Shown one piece after another: positions 1 to 12,054 of a stretch of 64,000 nt of DNA. The notes below the pieces were generated by a model. It saw only the letters and a program-made list of their open reading frames with translations. It was not told where the DNA came from and ran no database searches. The DNA is taken from NCBI RefSeq assembly GCF_035222275.1, contig NC_085883.1:2852001-2916000 (forward strand). The letters are read 5' to 3'. How positions within the stretch are numbered: the first letter of the stretch is position 1; each line of letters opens with the position of its first letter. This stretch comes from Podospora bellae-mahoneyi. Lineage: Eukaryota; Ascomycota; Sordariomycetes; Sordariales; Podosporaceae. The translations under genes were made by a program, and so were the position numbers.

Positions 1-2
1 TG

Positions 3-572
3 CAGGTTCCTCGTGCTCTCCACCACGCCGTCTCCAACAATGGTCAAATCTTCCGCAAGTTCAGAAACGATTTCGGTGTTACTGTCGACCATGCTGGCCA
101 GGCCGTCCCACCCAGACCTGCGGCTCCAGATGCCCGCTCCAACGGTGCCCTTCCTTTGATCACTGACGACGAGGAAACCACTGCCGATGCTCACTCCTGG
201 AAGGTTGTCGAAAGCGGATCGTCGTCCGAGGAGGGTGAGATTCCATGGGTCCTTCGCGGCTCCCCTGAAAGCATCGAGAAGGCCAAGAAGGCCATCGAGG
301 CTGCGCTGGAACAGGCCAAGAAGCAGGATGCCACAGGCTACTTGATCCTGCCTGATCCCCGCACGTACCGCTTCGTTATTGGTCAGGGCGGCAGCAAGGT
401 CAACTCCATCCGCAAGCAGAGCGGTTGCAAGATCACCGTTCCCCGTGACCAAGCTAAGGGTGAGGCCATCGAGGTTGTTGGCAGCAAGGAGGGTGTTGAG
501 AAGGCCAAGGATTTGATTCTGGCTGCCGTTAAGGAAGGTATTGCCAGCAGATCTGCGCCTAGGGAGCAGTAA
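3..572 (+). CDS. Scp160/vigilin-type KH-domain RNA-binding protein, C-terminal fragment
   Basis: The open frame enters from the left edge (phase set by base 3) and ends at TAA 570-572, giving the last 189 residues. Two KH modules are visible. The first runs through bases 3-300 and is interrupted by an acidic insert. The second, with the GxxG loop GQGG followed by SKVNSIRKQSGCKI, is at about 345-530. Tandem KH arrays of this kind are typical of the Scp160/vigilin family, which binds mRNA and polysomes at the ER. I infer that family from the repeat style and the KH module lying close to the C terminus. Other multi-KH proteins cannot be excluded because most of the gene is outside the window. 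No intron is needed in this part. Confidence 0.85.
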   Translation, partial: QVPRALHHAVSNNGQIFRKFRNDFGVTVDHAGQAVPPRPAAPDARSNGALPLITDDEETTADAHSWKVVESGSSSEEGEIPWVLRGSPESIEKAKKAIEAALEQAKKQDATGYLILPDPRTYRFVIGQGGSKVNSIRKQSGCKITVPRDQAKGEAIEVVGSKEGVEKAKDLILAAVKEGIASRSAPREQ

Positions 573-3500
573 ATTGTTTTCTTTGATGGTCACTAATGAT
601 TTGGGAGGCAAACGGTAGTTGCGAAAAGTTGCTGAACTGGGGGCGTGGGCGCGAAGGGGGCTATTAAGGAAGGTTGAAGAAGGCGAAAATGGGGAATATT
701 CGCTCGATAATATCTTGATGTGTTTGCCTTTTTTTATCCATGTTGAAAAATTACGGCACCTGGGCGGATGGTTTGCCTCATGCTATTCCAGAGGGGGGTT
801 GATGTGTCGTATAAATATTTTTAGCTATGTCATGAATATTGTTTTTGTATGTTTAAAGAAGAAAATTGGGGTCGGCTGGTATGATAGGGTGGATGAGGTT
901 GTGTATATCATTTAGGAATCCATACTCTTCTGCTTATGTCGTTTCCACGTTCAATTTGTGTGCTGATATCTCCAAATTTTCCATCAGTTCTGGTATATTT
1001 AGCTACATAGGGATCAGAAAATCTCAACATAGTCAGTTCCTACATGATGATGATGATCCGTAACGAGAATGGCCTCTCTGGATTTACGCTTGTCCTCGTT
1101 TTCTGTCAGCGTGTGAACTGGGCCGCAATATCAGTAGTTTGGTATGAGGTTATGTGCTAGGTTTCTTGTCTTTTTGTCTCGTGTTGAATCAGTTAACTTG
1201 CGACTCGCTTCCCACATTCTAGGTAAACAAAATTTGATTCTGGCTTTTCTTTCTGATGATTAAGTATGTTTGGCTCAATGGCCAGAATATTGAGTATGTC
1301 TTTGATGATGAGCATCCAACCTCTACCCTATCTCGTTATTTCTCGAGATCAATGTTGGGCTCTTTTGTACAGAACTCTGAGAGATGATAATTTGTTGAGA
1401 GTTGAGGTCGAGTTTCTTGTTGTCTGGGGCTTCTTGGTGGGAAGAATATGGTTGAGGTTAATGAACGCTGTTTGCCTTGTCTTGCTGTTTCGGAGGGGAA
1501 CACCTTACCTATGGCTGTGCTGTTGATATGAGTCCGGAGGTGGTTTGGATGATGATGGGGTGGGTAGGTGTTTTTTGCCGCCCTTCTTGGGGCTTGGTTG
1601 GAAGAGAAGATTCCGAATGTGCTGTATACAGTGGATCTCTTCGTGATAATTGTGGTGGCTTGAATCACCTAGGCGTATGAAGCCTTACACGCTGATAGAC
1701 GAGGGGCCTGATCATCTCGCTTGAGATGTCTACCTCCCCCCTCTGGTCTGGCGAAGATGATCTCATGTTCATACGAGGTTTCTTTCTTGTGGCTGTGCTT
1801 CTAGGTAGGTAGCTGTCTAGGGTTTGTATGAGTGTGTGGCTGATCATGAAGAGGCGTGAATCTTCGGTCAGCCTCAGGTAGGTGTCTTGTTGAAGATGAA
1901 GTCTTTTGTCGTTGATGATGCGTGGAGATGAGTGCTGGGGCGTAGGTACCTCAGGTTTGCCCGCAGGGGGCTGCATGGCTGTGCTATAGGATAATATGAC
2001 TGGGCTTGATACGTGGCCGGTGCCGTAGGTAGTCAGAGAGGTAAGAGGATATGTGGTCTTTGCCCGGCAGATCTCCCTGGTTAGGTATCTCGTCGATTGG
2101 TGATATCTTATGATGAGGATCTACGTCTGCCTTAGGCTGGTGCTGGAAGCAAGGAGGGCTGTGTTTGCATATGTAAGAGAGACTTGCATAGGGCAAACTG
2201 TTCACCAAGGTTAGTCTCTTGCATCTTCTCAAGATGGGATGTGTGTGGTCGACCTGGACTTGTATGAGGAATGATTTGATAGTCTAGATAGAGTGAGCTT
2301 GTGTAACTTCTGCCTGCTTACGTACATGTCTTCCTGCATATGGACAATGGCTATGCCAGCCCTATGCCCTGCTCTTCCCTCCGTAGTAAAAAATTGTCAG
2401 TTTGTGGAGATACATCACCGTGAAACTCAGATTCTGGGAGGGGGACTGTATGTTGCATTGGTCAATGACCTGAAATAAGTAAGTGACCGCCTCCCCGTTG
2501 AGAATATTCACCCGTCGTGATGCATGGCTATCATGGCTGAGCTACATGTTTGCATAAGCCCACCTTACCTCGCTTGCCTAACCTATGAGCTGACGAGCCA
2601 GCGGTTGTTGTACGACGTGTTCGATGTCCCATCCAGCTGTTTGTCACATAGCTTGGGAAATCCCCCTTCTCAGCCTGGTGAGTAGGGTAGTTCGGTATGC
2701 CATCCAGATGCAGGTTCGACACTGGAATCATGGCTGAGTGTTTGCATAAGCTCACCTACTTTCATCATCAGGCAAGCGAGTTACAGGTTAATACTAATGT
2801 CCGGTGCGAACGTGTGTTCAACAGCCTGTAGATTGTCGATCAATGACGGAGGTAACAATCTCTTTTCTCTCAGCCTGACATTATACGTAAGTCCTTCTCA
2901 TTGGTGGCCTTGCAAGTCTCGTGATATGAGTGTGGGTGTGCGACCTACATAGGCGGCCACACCCTGTTTCTCACCGCTGATTTCAAGTAGATGGCAGTAA
3001 AAACACAGGCCCAAAAATGGACTACCTAATCTGTGCTGACTTAGAGACCGGAATGTTTGTTTGCGGGGTGGGTGGCCGCCCGTGAGCAGGCCTAGTGTTA
3101 ATGAAACGGCGAGCGGATGATGCTATCATTTGCCCGTTGACAAACCTCAATCTGGGCTGTTCGGTGTTGCTTTTGGGTTAGTGAATGGAGGCTCAAAACT
3201 GCGAGAGATTGTACTCGTCATGAGGGAAAAGGAGCGGTCAGTATCCGAGAGGAGATGAGAGTCTTGGTGGAAATTAAGCGCTTTTGGCGGTTGTGGTGAG
3301 GAGGCTCCTGTCGAGGAAGGAGTTGACGCAGGCTCATGGTTTGCCATCAAAAAAAGTCCGGAAAGAGACATTCGGTGAGATCTGATGTGAGTGTCCAAGA
3401 TTTACGATCTGGCAAATGGTAGATGCTCTGTTTACTTGAGAAAAGGAGCCCCCTAAACCTAACATGAGATACGGCAGGGCAACCGCGGCAGGCATCGGGC

Positions 3501-6008
3501 CTGGGCAATTGTGCATTTTGACTGCCGTTCTAGAAACAAGATCTTGATCTGGCCGGTTGCCCTGAGCCGAGTCAGTCTTGGAAACTGCCTTCTTTTCGTC
3601 GTTTGATCATGTGTGAGATTGATTGGTGTCTCCTCCAGTCTTCTTCTAAATCGGTGTACTGTCCTTCATTTAGTGAGATCTTGGCAAGAATGTCATTTCA
3701 TCCTCTTGCAAGCCTCAGAATCATGAACTGGCAAGAAAGGTGCACCCGATATCTGGATACCTACCTAAAGAGGCAGCGCAGGGCAAGAACCACCAAGAGA
3801 AGGCATTCGGAGAAGGCAGCCAGCTCAACACCAAGCGGCAGGCCCAAGGACTCCTGCAGGGCCGACTTCCCCGCGGCGCCCATCCCACCTCGTGCGGTCT
3901 CGTCCTCTTCCCGTAAGGCAGCGTGCGGATCAGCGGCGCAACAGATATGCTTAAACTCTCGGCGTTGGGGGCATCGGGATATTCGAAACAAATAGCAGCG
4001 CGAATTGCGCCGGGATACCCAATTCGTGGGGTCCGGCCTCTCTCAGCTCATGAAATGACTTCTGGAATCTATCCATAGCTGGGCATCTCAGGCAGTCGTC
4101 GTACGAGAAAAGTGCAGCTATTCCCGCACGTCCAGGGCACAGCTTAGTCGAGAGAGAATGCGTTTCAGGCCGCTGCAAAGCAATCGTGATAGGGAGGCTT
4201 TTTGACTGCCTCTTTCTGGAAGGTGATACACCCAAGATGCGTTGCCTGTTGTCTGGATGTGGCTGTAAGAGGGGATGAGAGCGTGAAAATGACGACAAAA
4301 GGCGAAAATATGGTGGTGAGTTGAAGAAAAAAGAAGGGCGAGGTTGTTCGGTAGTTGGTTGGTTCTGCCGAAACTACGCCCGCCAAGGTTAACTTTTGGT
4401 CTACTTGGAATGCAGGTTCGTCGTTAGGTGCGGAAAGCGAAGAAGGCATCATGACGTTGTCTGAAGATTCAAAGCCACATCTCATTTGATTGCATCGAGC
4501 TTAGATGACAGTTTCGGGTGTATTCAACAGCTGGCCAGTGACGGTCGATACTCTGAAAGTTCAAGGTACGAAACGCCACGGGGATCGGCTTGCTCCTGTA
4601 GATCCTGCTGGCGACCTTGACGGAACAGGAAGTGGTGTGTGTGTTCGTGTGACTCTGAGGTGAAGAGACCTATTCAAGGTGGGATGATGTCGTTGCTTTA
4701 GCTAAGCTTTCTAACTCCCAGTGATGATGACTACGGTTTCCCTGTGCGTTGTCATGTATGTGCCCTGCATTTAAGGGAACAAGTCTTTTATGGGTTGGGT
4801 ATCAATCAGGTACAACGGCATACGCGCCCCTTTTGACGACGTCCCAATTCACCGGTCCAAAACTTCTTGCGAAGACTTGCAGCTCACCGAAGAATGAGTT
4901 GTATCGCGGGTTCCCGCATGTGAGTCCCGAGGGAGCATGACCGTTCTCATCGATTCGTTGAATTGAGGCGAAAATGGTAGTAGTAAATACTGGTACCGGT
5001 GTCACGTATCAATATCTAGCAGCCAATCCAGTATATGAGGGGTTCCCCCAATTGAGGCTGGCTGTGGACGTGTACACCGGGACTCCGAGGCCCTGAAGCT
5101 GATTCGCCGCTAGATCGAAAAGGGGGGTGTTGTTGTCACTGCGGGAGCATGCCACTCAAGCTGTGACGGGACGAAACACTCAAATCGAGCCAAATCTCAG
5201 ATGGGCATTCGACTGTGAGGGGGAGGCTCATACAGCCTTGTCAAGTCTTTTGGCTTCCGTCTGCCGCTGGCCCTCACGGCCCGCGTTTGGCACCTTCCGA
5301 CCCTCCTTCCCCAGGTCTGGCGTCATCTCCCTGGCCAAGACCAGTCTTGGTAGACAAGCTAGCAAAATTGCTCGCAGCCACCCCGAAATGCCTCGATATG
5401 CCCTTTGCAAGTGTTTTTTGAGAGGCTCTCTGCATGAGCCTCATCATTGTCAATGAAATTGGGAAATGATGGAACTTGGTGGAGGTCAACTAAACAGCAT
5501 CGAAGCCGATGTGCCTTTTCTGGATTTTGCTGGATGTCGCCGCCGTCCTACCGGCGTTTTACACACCACCACAGCCTTGTTTATTTGAGCCCCGCGAGCA
5601 TTTGATTCCTCGACAGTGCCGCCAAGTGGCCACTGCGAGGCTCTCCTGTCTTCCGCTATTGGCTGCCTTGACCTGTATGAGAACCCCCAACGCAGCTGCA
5701 CGACTTCCTGCTCAGCCCAGGTCGATGTATCGGCCTGGAGATAGACGGACCACGTCAATCGTCTTTGATCTGCAGAAAGACAGCCGCTGGTCCGTCTATA
5801 TCACTTCGTGTATGGCCGCCATTGACCAAGTGGACGATGAAGAAGACAACCAGTTCAAGATCGTCGTCTTCTCATCCAACAGAAACAACACATCATTCCT
5901 TCGACAGCCTCGTCCGTGTGGTTTGTTCAAACCTAGAAGTCTGAAAGACAATCGTGTCAAATCAGCAACCATCCCATTTTCAATCAGACTCGCCACTTGC
6001 TGCCCATC
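573..6008. other. Long gene-free region downstream of the KH-domain gene
   Basis: About 5.4 kb with no ORF that resembles a known protein; the longest open frames (up to 167 codons near 5.5-6.0 kb) show no domain or conserved motif. The first part is presumably the 3' UTR of the KH gene. The segment 1.0-3.0 kb is rich in GATGATG and TAGGTAGG words on both strands and holds one short direct repeat, listed separately. The last kilobase is probably the promoter and leader of the Clr5-domain gene. I see no tRNA, rRNA or transposon coding sequence. Confidence 0.6.
2530..2757. repeat. Short direct repeat pair
   Basis: The words ATCATGGCTGAG and TGTTTGCATAAGCYCACCT occur together at 2530-2565 and again at 2727-2757, with 5 extra bases between the two words in the first copy. 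The copies are about 197 bp apart. No function can be assigned. Confidence 0.55.
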
Positions 6009-6849
6009 ATGACGAAGCCGTGGGAACAGTACCGTGAGATCATCATAGCGGAGTACCGGGACAACAGGAAGCCACTCCATGAGGTCAAGAAGCTCATGGA
6101 GCAGCAATACCGGTTCAAGGCGTCGTACGTTGCCCTCCCTCGGTCCTTTGAGATGTGGTGATTGTCCGTCCCTACGGATCATCATCTGATCTTGTGTTCA
6201 TGGCGTCACATACGTTAGATGAATATGATATTCTAACCATTCTAACAGTACCCGGGCCTATCGATCGCGGTTCGACAAATGGGGCATCCAGAAGTATTCT
6301 CGTCGCAGGCGTGGGAATTCCATGGGTGAGGACGGGGAAGGAGACGACACCCGATATCTTTCGCCTCATCAAAGCCCAGAACTCGAAGACAACAGATACC
6401 AGGCAAGCTCACCAGCCATGACCCCAGGCGACCTGTACCACCCAGGATCCAGCGCGACGACACAGTCGAATGAGTACAGAGAGTGAGTCTTTTGGTTACT
6501 GGAAGCTCCATGCTCCAGAAATTCCCGGCCATTTTGCCCATATTTGGATAGCTAATCTCATCCCGTTAGCCCTTTCATCAAGCCAGAACCCACAGTCCAG
6601 TACAGTCAATACAGCATGATGCCCATCCATCCGAGTGCCGAGGCAAATACCCACCTGTCACCCATCTCATACAATACATATTCGCATCACCAGGCCATTG
6701 GTTACCCATCTGACCAGATGTCCACCTATCATCACCGAGCGGGCAATGCTCTAGTCTCGGCCCAAACCTCGCCAAATCCCCAGAGCTACCAGGAGCCGTC
6801 TGCCGCCCACATGACCTATGGGTACTCATTCGACTACTCCAGGCACTGA
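6009..6849 (+). CDS. Clr5-domain protein (putative DNA-binding/regulatory)
   Basis: Three exons, 6009-6124, 6249-6482 and 6570-6849, give 209 residues. Donors GTACGT and GTGAGT and acceptors ACAG and TTAG keep the frame. Residues 1-55 form a Clr5 domain: an N-terminal Trp-centred helix (MTKPWEQYREIIIAEY), the segment KPLHEVKKLMEQQYRFKAS, and after intron 1 TRAYRSRFDKWGIQKY. This domain defines a large fungal family named after fission-yeast Clr5, a silencing factor. In filamentous fungi it often sits at the N terminus of longer proteins with ankyrin or TPR repeats. Here the rest is low-complexity (Ser, Pro, Tyr, Gln, His) with no second domain, so this is a short, Clr5-only protein. A nuclear regulatory role is inference. 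The intron after the 'FKAS' codon falls inside the domain, which supports the model. Confidence 0.85.
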
Positions 6850-7181
6850 ACCCTGATCGCTTCTGGTTTCTACATGTTTTCCCACAGCACTTCCAACTTC
6901 CTTTGCATAAGTCATGTCTCTGATTTCGGTGTCAAAACCTTTTGTATTATTAAACTGGTGGTTTCGCAGCCAGGCGGCTCGGGGCAGGTGATCCGCGGAA
7001 ACAGGACGCGCAGAATAATTCGACAGAAGCGACAGCAAGTTGTGAGCTACTCGGAGTCCAGGGGACAAAACTTGTTTCATTCTTTGACGTTTGTGGGGGC
7101 GTTGAGCTGTTTCTGGAGCAAATCGGGGCTGGTGTGATTTTTTCCATAGTAGAGTGATAGTCATAGATTCAATCGTCGTTC

Positions 7182-8460
7182 TTAGTCCTCTTCGATGTCT
7201 TCCACACGGCGGTTGTTCCTCTCCCTCTTGATGTTGTTTGTGCGTCCAATGACTATGCTCGCATCGGGGTCGTCTTCTTCCTCCTCCTCTTCAACATCTG
7301 AGGTTGCGTCGGCATTACGTCTCGAAGCCTCTGCCACTCGCTTCATTTTCCGAAGCATGACTTCGTCTGGATACAAGTCGGTGATTGTCAAGTCCTAAAG
7401 AGCCAAATTAGTATGGGTAGGAAACTCGACACATAACGTGGACATGGACCCGTACCTTTGAGCAGCCCGGAACAGGGCATTGTGCCTTGCCACCGGAAGA
7501 TCGGATGAAAGACATGATGGCATCTTTCTCAAAGGTGTGCTTGCATTTGTGATTGCTAAATGGCGTTTTGAAGGCCTGCAATGACAAGGGGCACTTGAGG
7601 TCAACAATTTCACGCTCGACAACAAGATCGTCATCCTCCTGAATGTCGGCGACATTCTTGACTGGGTTGCCATCCTCGTCAAACCAAGTGGAGGGATCCG
7701 GCAGCGGGATCTCGTTGTCGGGGTGCATGGCATCATGCCACGTCCTCTTGAAAGGAATGTAGTCGTTGTGGACAGCATACTTATCGTAAGCAGATAATCT
7801 GGAGTACTCTATCATCTTGACCTTTCGAGCTGTCCTTAGAGCATCGATGACACCAACGACTGGGGGCACATCCTCAGCTTCCTCCACCTCTTCGTCGTCG
7901 TCGTCGTCGTCGTCGTCATCGTTGGCAGGGCGCCGTTGCTGCCGTCTCTCTTTTTTAGGTTTCGGTTCAGGTCGAGGCTGCTGAGCCTTGATTGTCACTA
8001 CCACGGACTCAAGAACTGTTTTGGTATCTTCAAATTCGGCACGACAGTCTATTACACGCCGCAAGGCTTGTTCGGATTTGTCTGTCAGTGTGCTGATGGT
8101 TGCCTCCAACTCAGCGACATACTCTTCGAGCTCTCTTTCAGCCTCGCTCTTGTCGTCGACACCTTCTGATCGACGCTTCTCCACATACCGAGCGAGTTGC
8201 CTTCGCCGTTGAAAGAGCAGATCGTTGATACTGCCGACAGCCTTGATCAGGTTCTTTGAACATTCGTTAAGGTGTTTTTCGTACTGCCTCGCATCGCTGT
8301 CATTTCGCTGAGCTGCGACCAGCCTTTCCAATTTCGCTTTGTTTTCATCGTTCATCGGGAACGCCGGTGGCTCATACTCGGGCAGGGAGACGTCGTCGGA
8401 CCCGACCGACGTAGCTGGTGCTGGCTCAGAGGGCCGCGAGCGTTGCAGTAGACGTGGCAT
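7182..8460 (-). CDS. nse2: E3 SUMO-protein ligase Nse2/Mms21
   Basis: Two exons on the minus strand, 8460-7456 and 7394-7182, encode 405 residues. The intron has donor GTACGG and acceptor TTTAG, phase 0. The N-terminal half is charged and helical, as expected for the part that docks on the Smc5 arm. An Asp-rich run of 9 residues lies near 7890-7925. The C-terminal third carries the SP-RING: a CPLSLQAF segment, then NHKCKHTF, then QCPVPGCS, supplying the Cys/His zinc ligands of the zf-Nse family. After the intron the chain continues DLTITDLYPDEVMLRKM, the usual helix following the SP-RING. Nse2 is the SUMO ligase subunit of the Smc5-Smc6 complex in recombination repair. The acidic tail (EEEEEEDDPDAS) is compatible with the family. 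Confidence 0.9.
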
Positions 8461-11377
8461 GGTGACCTTGGAAGTTGTGGGGTCCGATAGACAAGATCAC
8501 CGGGTTATGGTTTCCTAGAGCGCTGAATCGTGGTAAAGTAAGTCGACGGACTCGAGTTCAATCACTGTCGTGTATCCCGAAATTGTTTGGCCTTATTCTG
8601 TCGGGTAGAACCCGAGCGCGGCTGACTGCGTTTATCGGTTCAAGAAACAAGATAGACTGGGGGTTCGCCGAGGACTGGAGATCGGGACAAATCAGATATT
8701 TGACGGCTTCTGGAAAAATCGGTACTTTTTCGTTCGTCGATTGATTGACTGAGGAACTGGGAAGCTGAAAACGCGTGTGCAACGATACTCTCAGACGCGT
8801 CTGCCCCGCCCCTGTCAAAGTGATTTCTTGGCCCAGATAAGGTTTGGCTGCCAAGAGGGATGGGCCCCGCAAGCCACCTTACCAGATGTGGCTTAAATCC
8901 CCTCCATCGGGCAGTGTCATTGGCAGGGATGGTCGGCTGTCGGAACTGACCGAGAGCCTGGGCCCTCCCGGTTGGTTGAGTTGCACCGCTGTCAACCTCA
9001 ATTGGCCGAAGGTGAAGCAACTGCCAGAATCCCATGTCATCTTCAGCCTCATGTCGATGGAAAGCCGAGACCTCGGAGCTGCTTCTGACGACATCGCGCT
9101 GCTTCACCATCCTGAATTGTACCACGAACCAGGTGTACGGAATAAGGCAAGGTACTGATGAAAGACGTGAAGGCTGCCTCTTCCGGCACCTGTCTCAGCC
9201 TGCCCATATGAAGCCCGAGACACTCATCCCACAACGCCGCCGCCATCACCAAAAAGCAAGGGCGCGGCGAAGGTTGGTCGATTCTTCGATTTCTTTCGCT
9301 TCCGTTCCCGCCGTTTCCCCGTCGCTTCATCTATCGAGAATTGCGATCCGCTCGCCTGTCGCGCGACCGACGGCACACTGACAGTTTACCGTCATCTCTT
9401 TGTACGCTCACCACCCGTCCCCGCCTGATCGAAGCGTCGGCCCGATCAGTTCTATTGTGGTCGTGTCATTTGATAGATGCCCAGATGTGTAACAGCCATG
9501 TGCCGTGCGTCGTGATACCCTAGCTGCGCTGTCGAAAAGGGCGGCCAACCTCTTGTTGATGATATCGCCGATTTCATCAGACAGAACTGCCAGCGCCGAG
9601 TGTAGTCAAGTCAGCTTGTCACCCGCTCACCACTCACTCCTGGGCTGGGCCATGTGACATTGTGATGCACGGCGCCTGCCTTTATGCATCTCATATCTAG
9701 GAAACAAGGCAGAAAATCCCAGCCTTCGTGGAGGATGGCGGTCTACATTCCCCGTCTGTCATGCGGCTTGTTCCGCCATGCTGTCCTGCTAGAGAAGAAG
9801 ATCTGTGATGGCTGACCTGTCTGAATTGCTCAGGCTCGTATTCAGTGCCAATACCATGGTCAGTTATGGCTGGGTTGGCACGAGCTCCCCCCAAGGGTCA
9901 ATCGAGAGCTCTTTTCAGCAGCCCAGAGTGAAAGTGCCATATGCGGTGAACAATGTGGGTCGATGCCGGACTTCTATCCAGCAGCCATAGGCCATACGGA
10001 TGGTTTGCGGTGGTGGAGCGCTGGCGCCGTTTGTGAGCGTTGCCTTTGGCGAAGCGTGGAACCAATTCCTTGGGCCGATCCAAGGCTAAAGCTCGATGGC
10101 CCCAGATCTGGATGAGAACCGTTTTGCTGCAGCGATCGCCGAGCCCATCAGCGCAACCCTCGTCGTCATTCCCGCAGCGCCCTCACATCCACCCCTGCCA
10201 ATGACCTGTTTTGCTCATCACGCAGCAGGACACTCTGTCAGTCGTGCAGAGGTGCGATTTCCCGCTCCTTGGTTGTCGCTTCGCGCGCTTCCGGGGGGCT
10301 GACGGACAGAAGAAAGCATGGCCTGAGGTGCAGATGCTGTTGTTCTGTTTTCCCTATCTTCCCCTGGTGGGAAATCCTGGTGGGAAACACCGGTAATGGA
10401 TAACTCCAAGCTCCCCTAGTCCCCAGCGGGACCCAATACTTTCTCGCTCTCACGGCGTTCACTCCTCAGGGCAGGGGTCTAGGGTGGAGGGTCCATTGGG
10501 TCCAGATCGTCAAGCACCCGCATGGCTGGGGCTGTTAGACCGTCCTTTGAGATCACTCCGATCACAACAGCTGCCGGTGCATTCAGCGATCAGGGACATG
10601 CATCGAAAGCACCAAATTCGCTCCCTTGGCCTGCTGGCCCCTCCAATATGGGCCTAAATGCCACCCTGGGCCACGTAGGGGAACACAGCGACTCGGTCAG
10701 CTCAGTATGCGTTTTTGGGATCGTGATTCATCCAACGGTGTCGGCCCTGGGACAGTCCCTCTTTCCCTCGTCCTCCGCGGCAATTGGCCCATGGCCTGTT
10801 GTTCTCCGGGCCTGTGCCTGGCGATATAGTTTTGGTTCTTTGTTTCCATTTGCCCATCTGCTCATCTGAAGCTCGGGAAGCTTTGGCCGCCTTGTCACAA
10901 ACCTTCCGTCATCCCGTCCGATTTCACACGGCCCCCGTCCCTGCCAACAAACCTCCGTGGATCTCGATTCCACGCAGACTTTGTGGTCGCCTTACCCAGA
11001 CCACTGGGCCATGCTTTTGTGTCGGAGCACCACCGTATTGACCTCTTGATTAAATATCTTCATGTTCCGTTCCTCAATCCATCATCCCCTTCTCCTTTGT
11101 TCGCCACCCCACAATCAGCATCATCATCACCCAGACCAGGATCCCAGCGCCCTGCTTACAAGTCAACAAGAACAAGTGACGGCACAGGTTACACAGCGGG
11201 TTCCCTAACCCATTTGTCAAGCCATCATCCAGCACACGAACAGCGAGTCCTCGGACATATACCCAGTCACCCACCTTTACCTGGATGTCTTGTTAGTGAA
11301 GGGGACTTTTACTCGTTCCAGAACCGGCCTCGTACACCACAGTGCCACTGGCTTTCAAATCCACCGTGACGCCCAGC
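8461..11377. other. Intergenic region between nse2 and vvd, with probable vvd promoter
   Basis: About 2.9 kb between divergent genes. Open frames here (up to 161 codons) have no recognisable domain. The half nearest vvd holds several GATC words between 10503 and 10593, including the paired element annotated separately. The stretch 10.9-11.37 kb is CT/CA-rich like a fungal 5' leader. No RNA gene was recognised. Confidence 0.55.
10551..10563 (+). promoter_or_regulatory. Putative light-response element upstream of vvd
   Basis: The sequence GATCACTCCGATC is a spaced pair of GATC words. Further GATC words lie at about 10505 (GATCGT) and 10588 (CGATCAG). The Neurospora White Collar complex binds GATC/CGAT-type light-response elements in the promoters of genes such as vvd and frq. 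This site is about 815 bp before the vvd start codon. The match is by eye to a loose consensus, so it is a candidate only. Confidence 0.45.
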
Positions 11378-12054
11378 ATGAGCAACCAGGTCAATACATG
11401 GGAAGGCAACTCGTGGGAGGGTCGTGCTATCGAGGTAGACAGCATTCTAGATCCTGATTGTCCGCCCCTGCTTACCAGGTTATTCTAGCACTATGGTGGC
11501 CGGCAGTTGGACACGCAAATCTACGATCCCATCATCTTTCCTGGGCTGTATTCCAACAGCGGTCTTGACATCATGTCGGTGCTGGTTCGTATTCCCTGAC
11601 CATCTGCCTAGCTCGGTCTCAGATCATTAACAATGTGTAACAGATCTCTCTCCACTCAAGACCAAACCCCCAGGTGGACATTGGAGCTGTCGACATGTCG
11701 TGCCCCATCATCGTCTGCGACCTCTTGCGACCCGACCAGCCCATCATCTACGCATCAGACTCCTTCCTGGAACTGACAGGATACAACCGACCAGAGGTAC
11801 TGGAGAGAAACTGCCGGTTCATGCAGGCCCCTGGTGGGCAAGTCAAGCCCAAATCGGCACGAAAATATGTCGACGAAAAGACAATCAAGAAGATGCGGAA
11901 GTCGGTCGACCGGAACTCTGAGCTGCAGATCCCAGTCACCAACTTCAAGAAAGATGGTCAAAAATTCACCAACTACCTGACCATTATTCCGCTACAGTTC
12001 AACAGCCACCAGTTCAACATCTCGGTCGGGTTTCAGTGCGAGATGGACGGATGA
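11378..12054 (+). CDS. vvd: VIVID-type blue-light photoreceptor (LOV domain)
   Basis: Three exons, 11378-11434, 11489-11584 and 11644-12054, give 187 residues, against 186 for Neurospora VVD. Both introns are phase 0. The short N-terminal cap (residues 1-65) includes LDIMSVLISLHSRPNPQVDIG, matching the VVD cap. The LOV core follows, with ASDSFLELTGY and the flavin site ERNCRFMQ. The reactive cysteine falls at residue 108, the same number as the adduct-forming Cys108 of VVD; the usual Leu of NCRFLQ is Met here. RKYVDEKTIKKMRKSVDRN matches the VVD-specific insertion. VVD binds FAD, forms a light-induced cysteinyl-flavin adduct, dimerises, and dampens White Collar signalling (photoadaptation, clock gating). 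Light-induced expression is likely given the upstream GATC cluster. Confidence 0.93.

Noticed and set aside
8480-8580. Possible tRNA near a GAGTTCAATC word
   Set aside because: The B box does not match GGTTCRANNCC, and no acceptor stem or anticodon arm could be folded.
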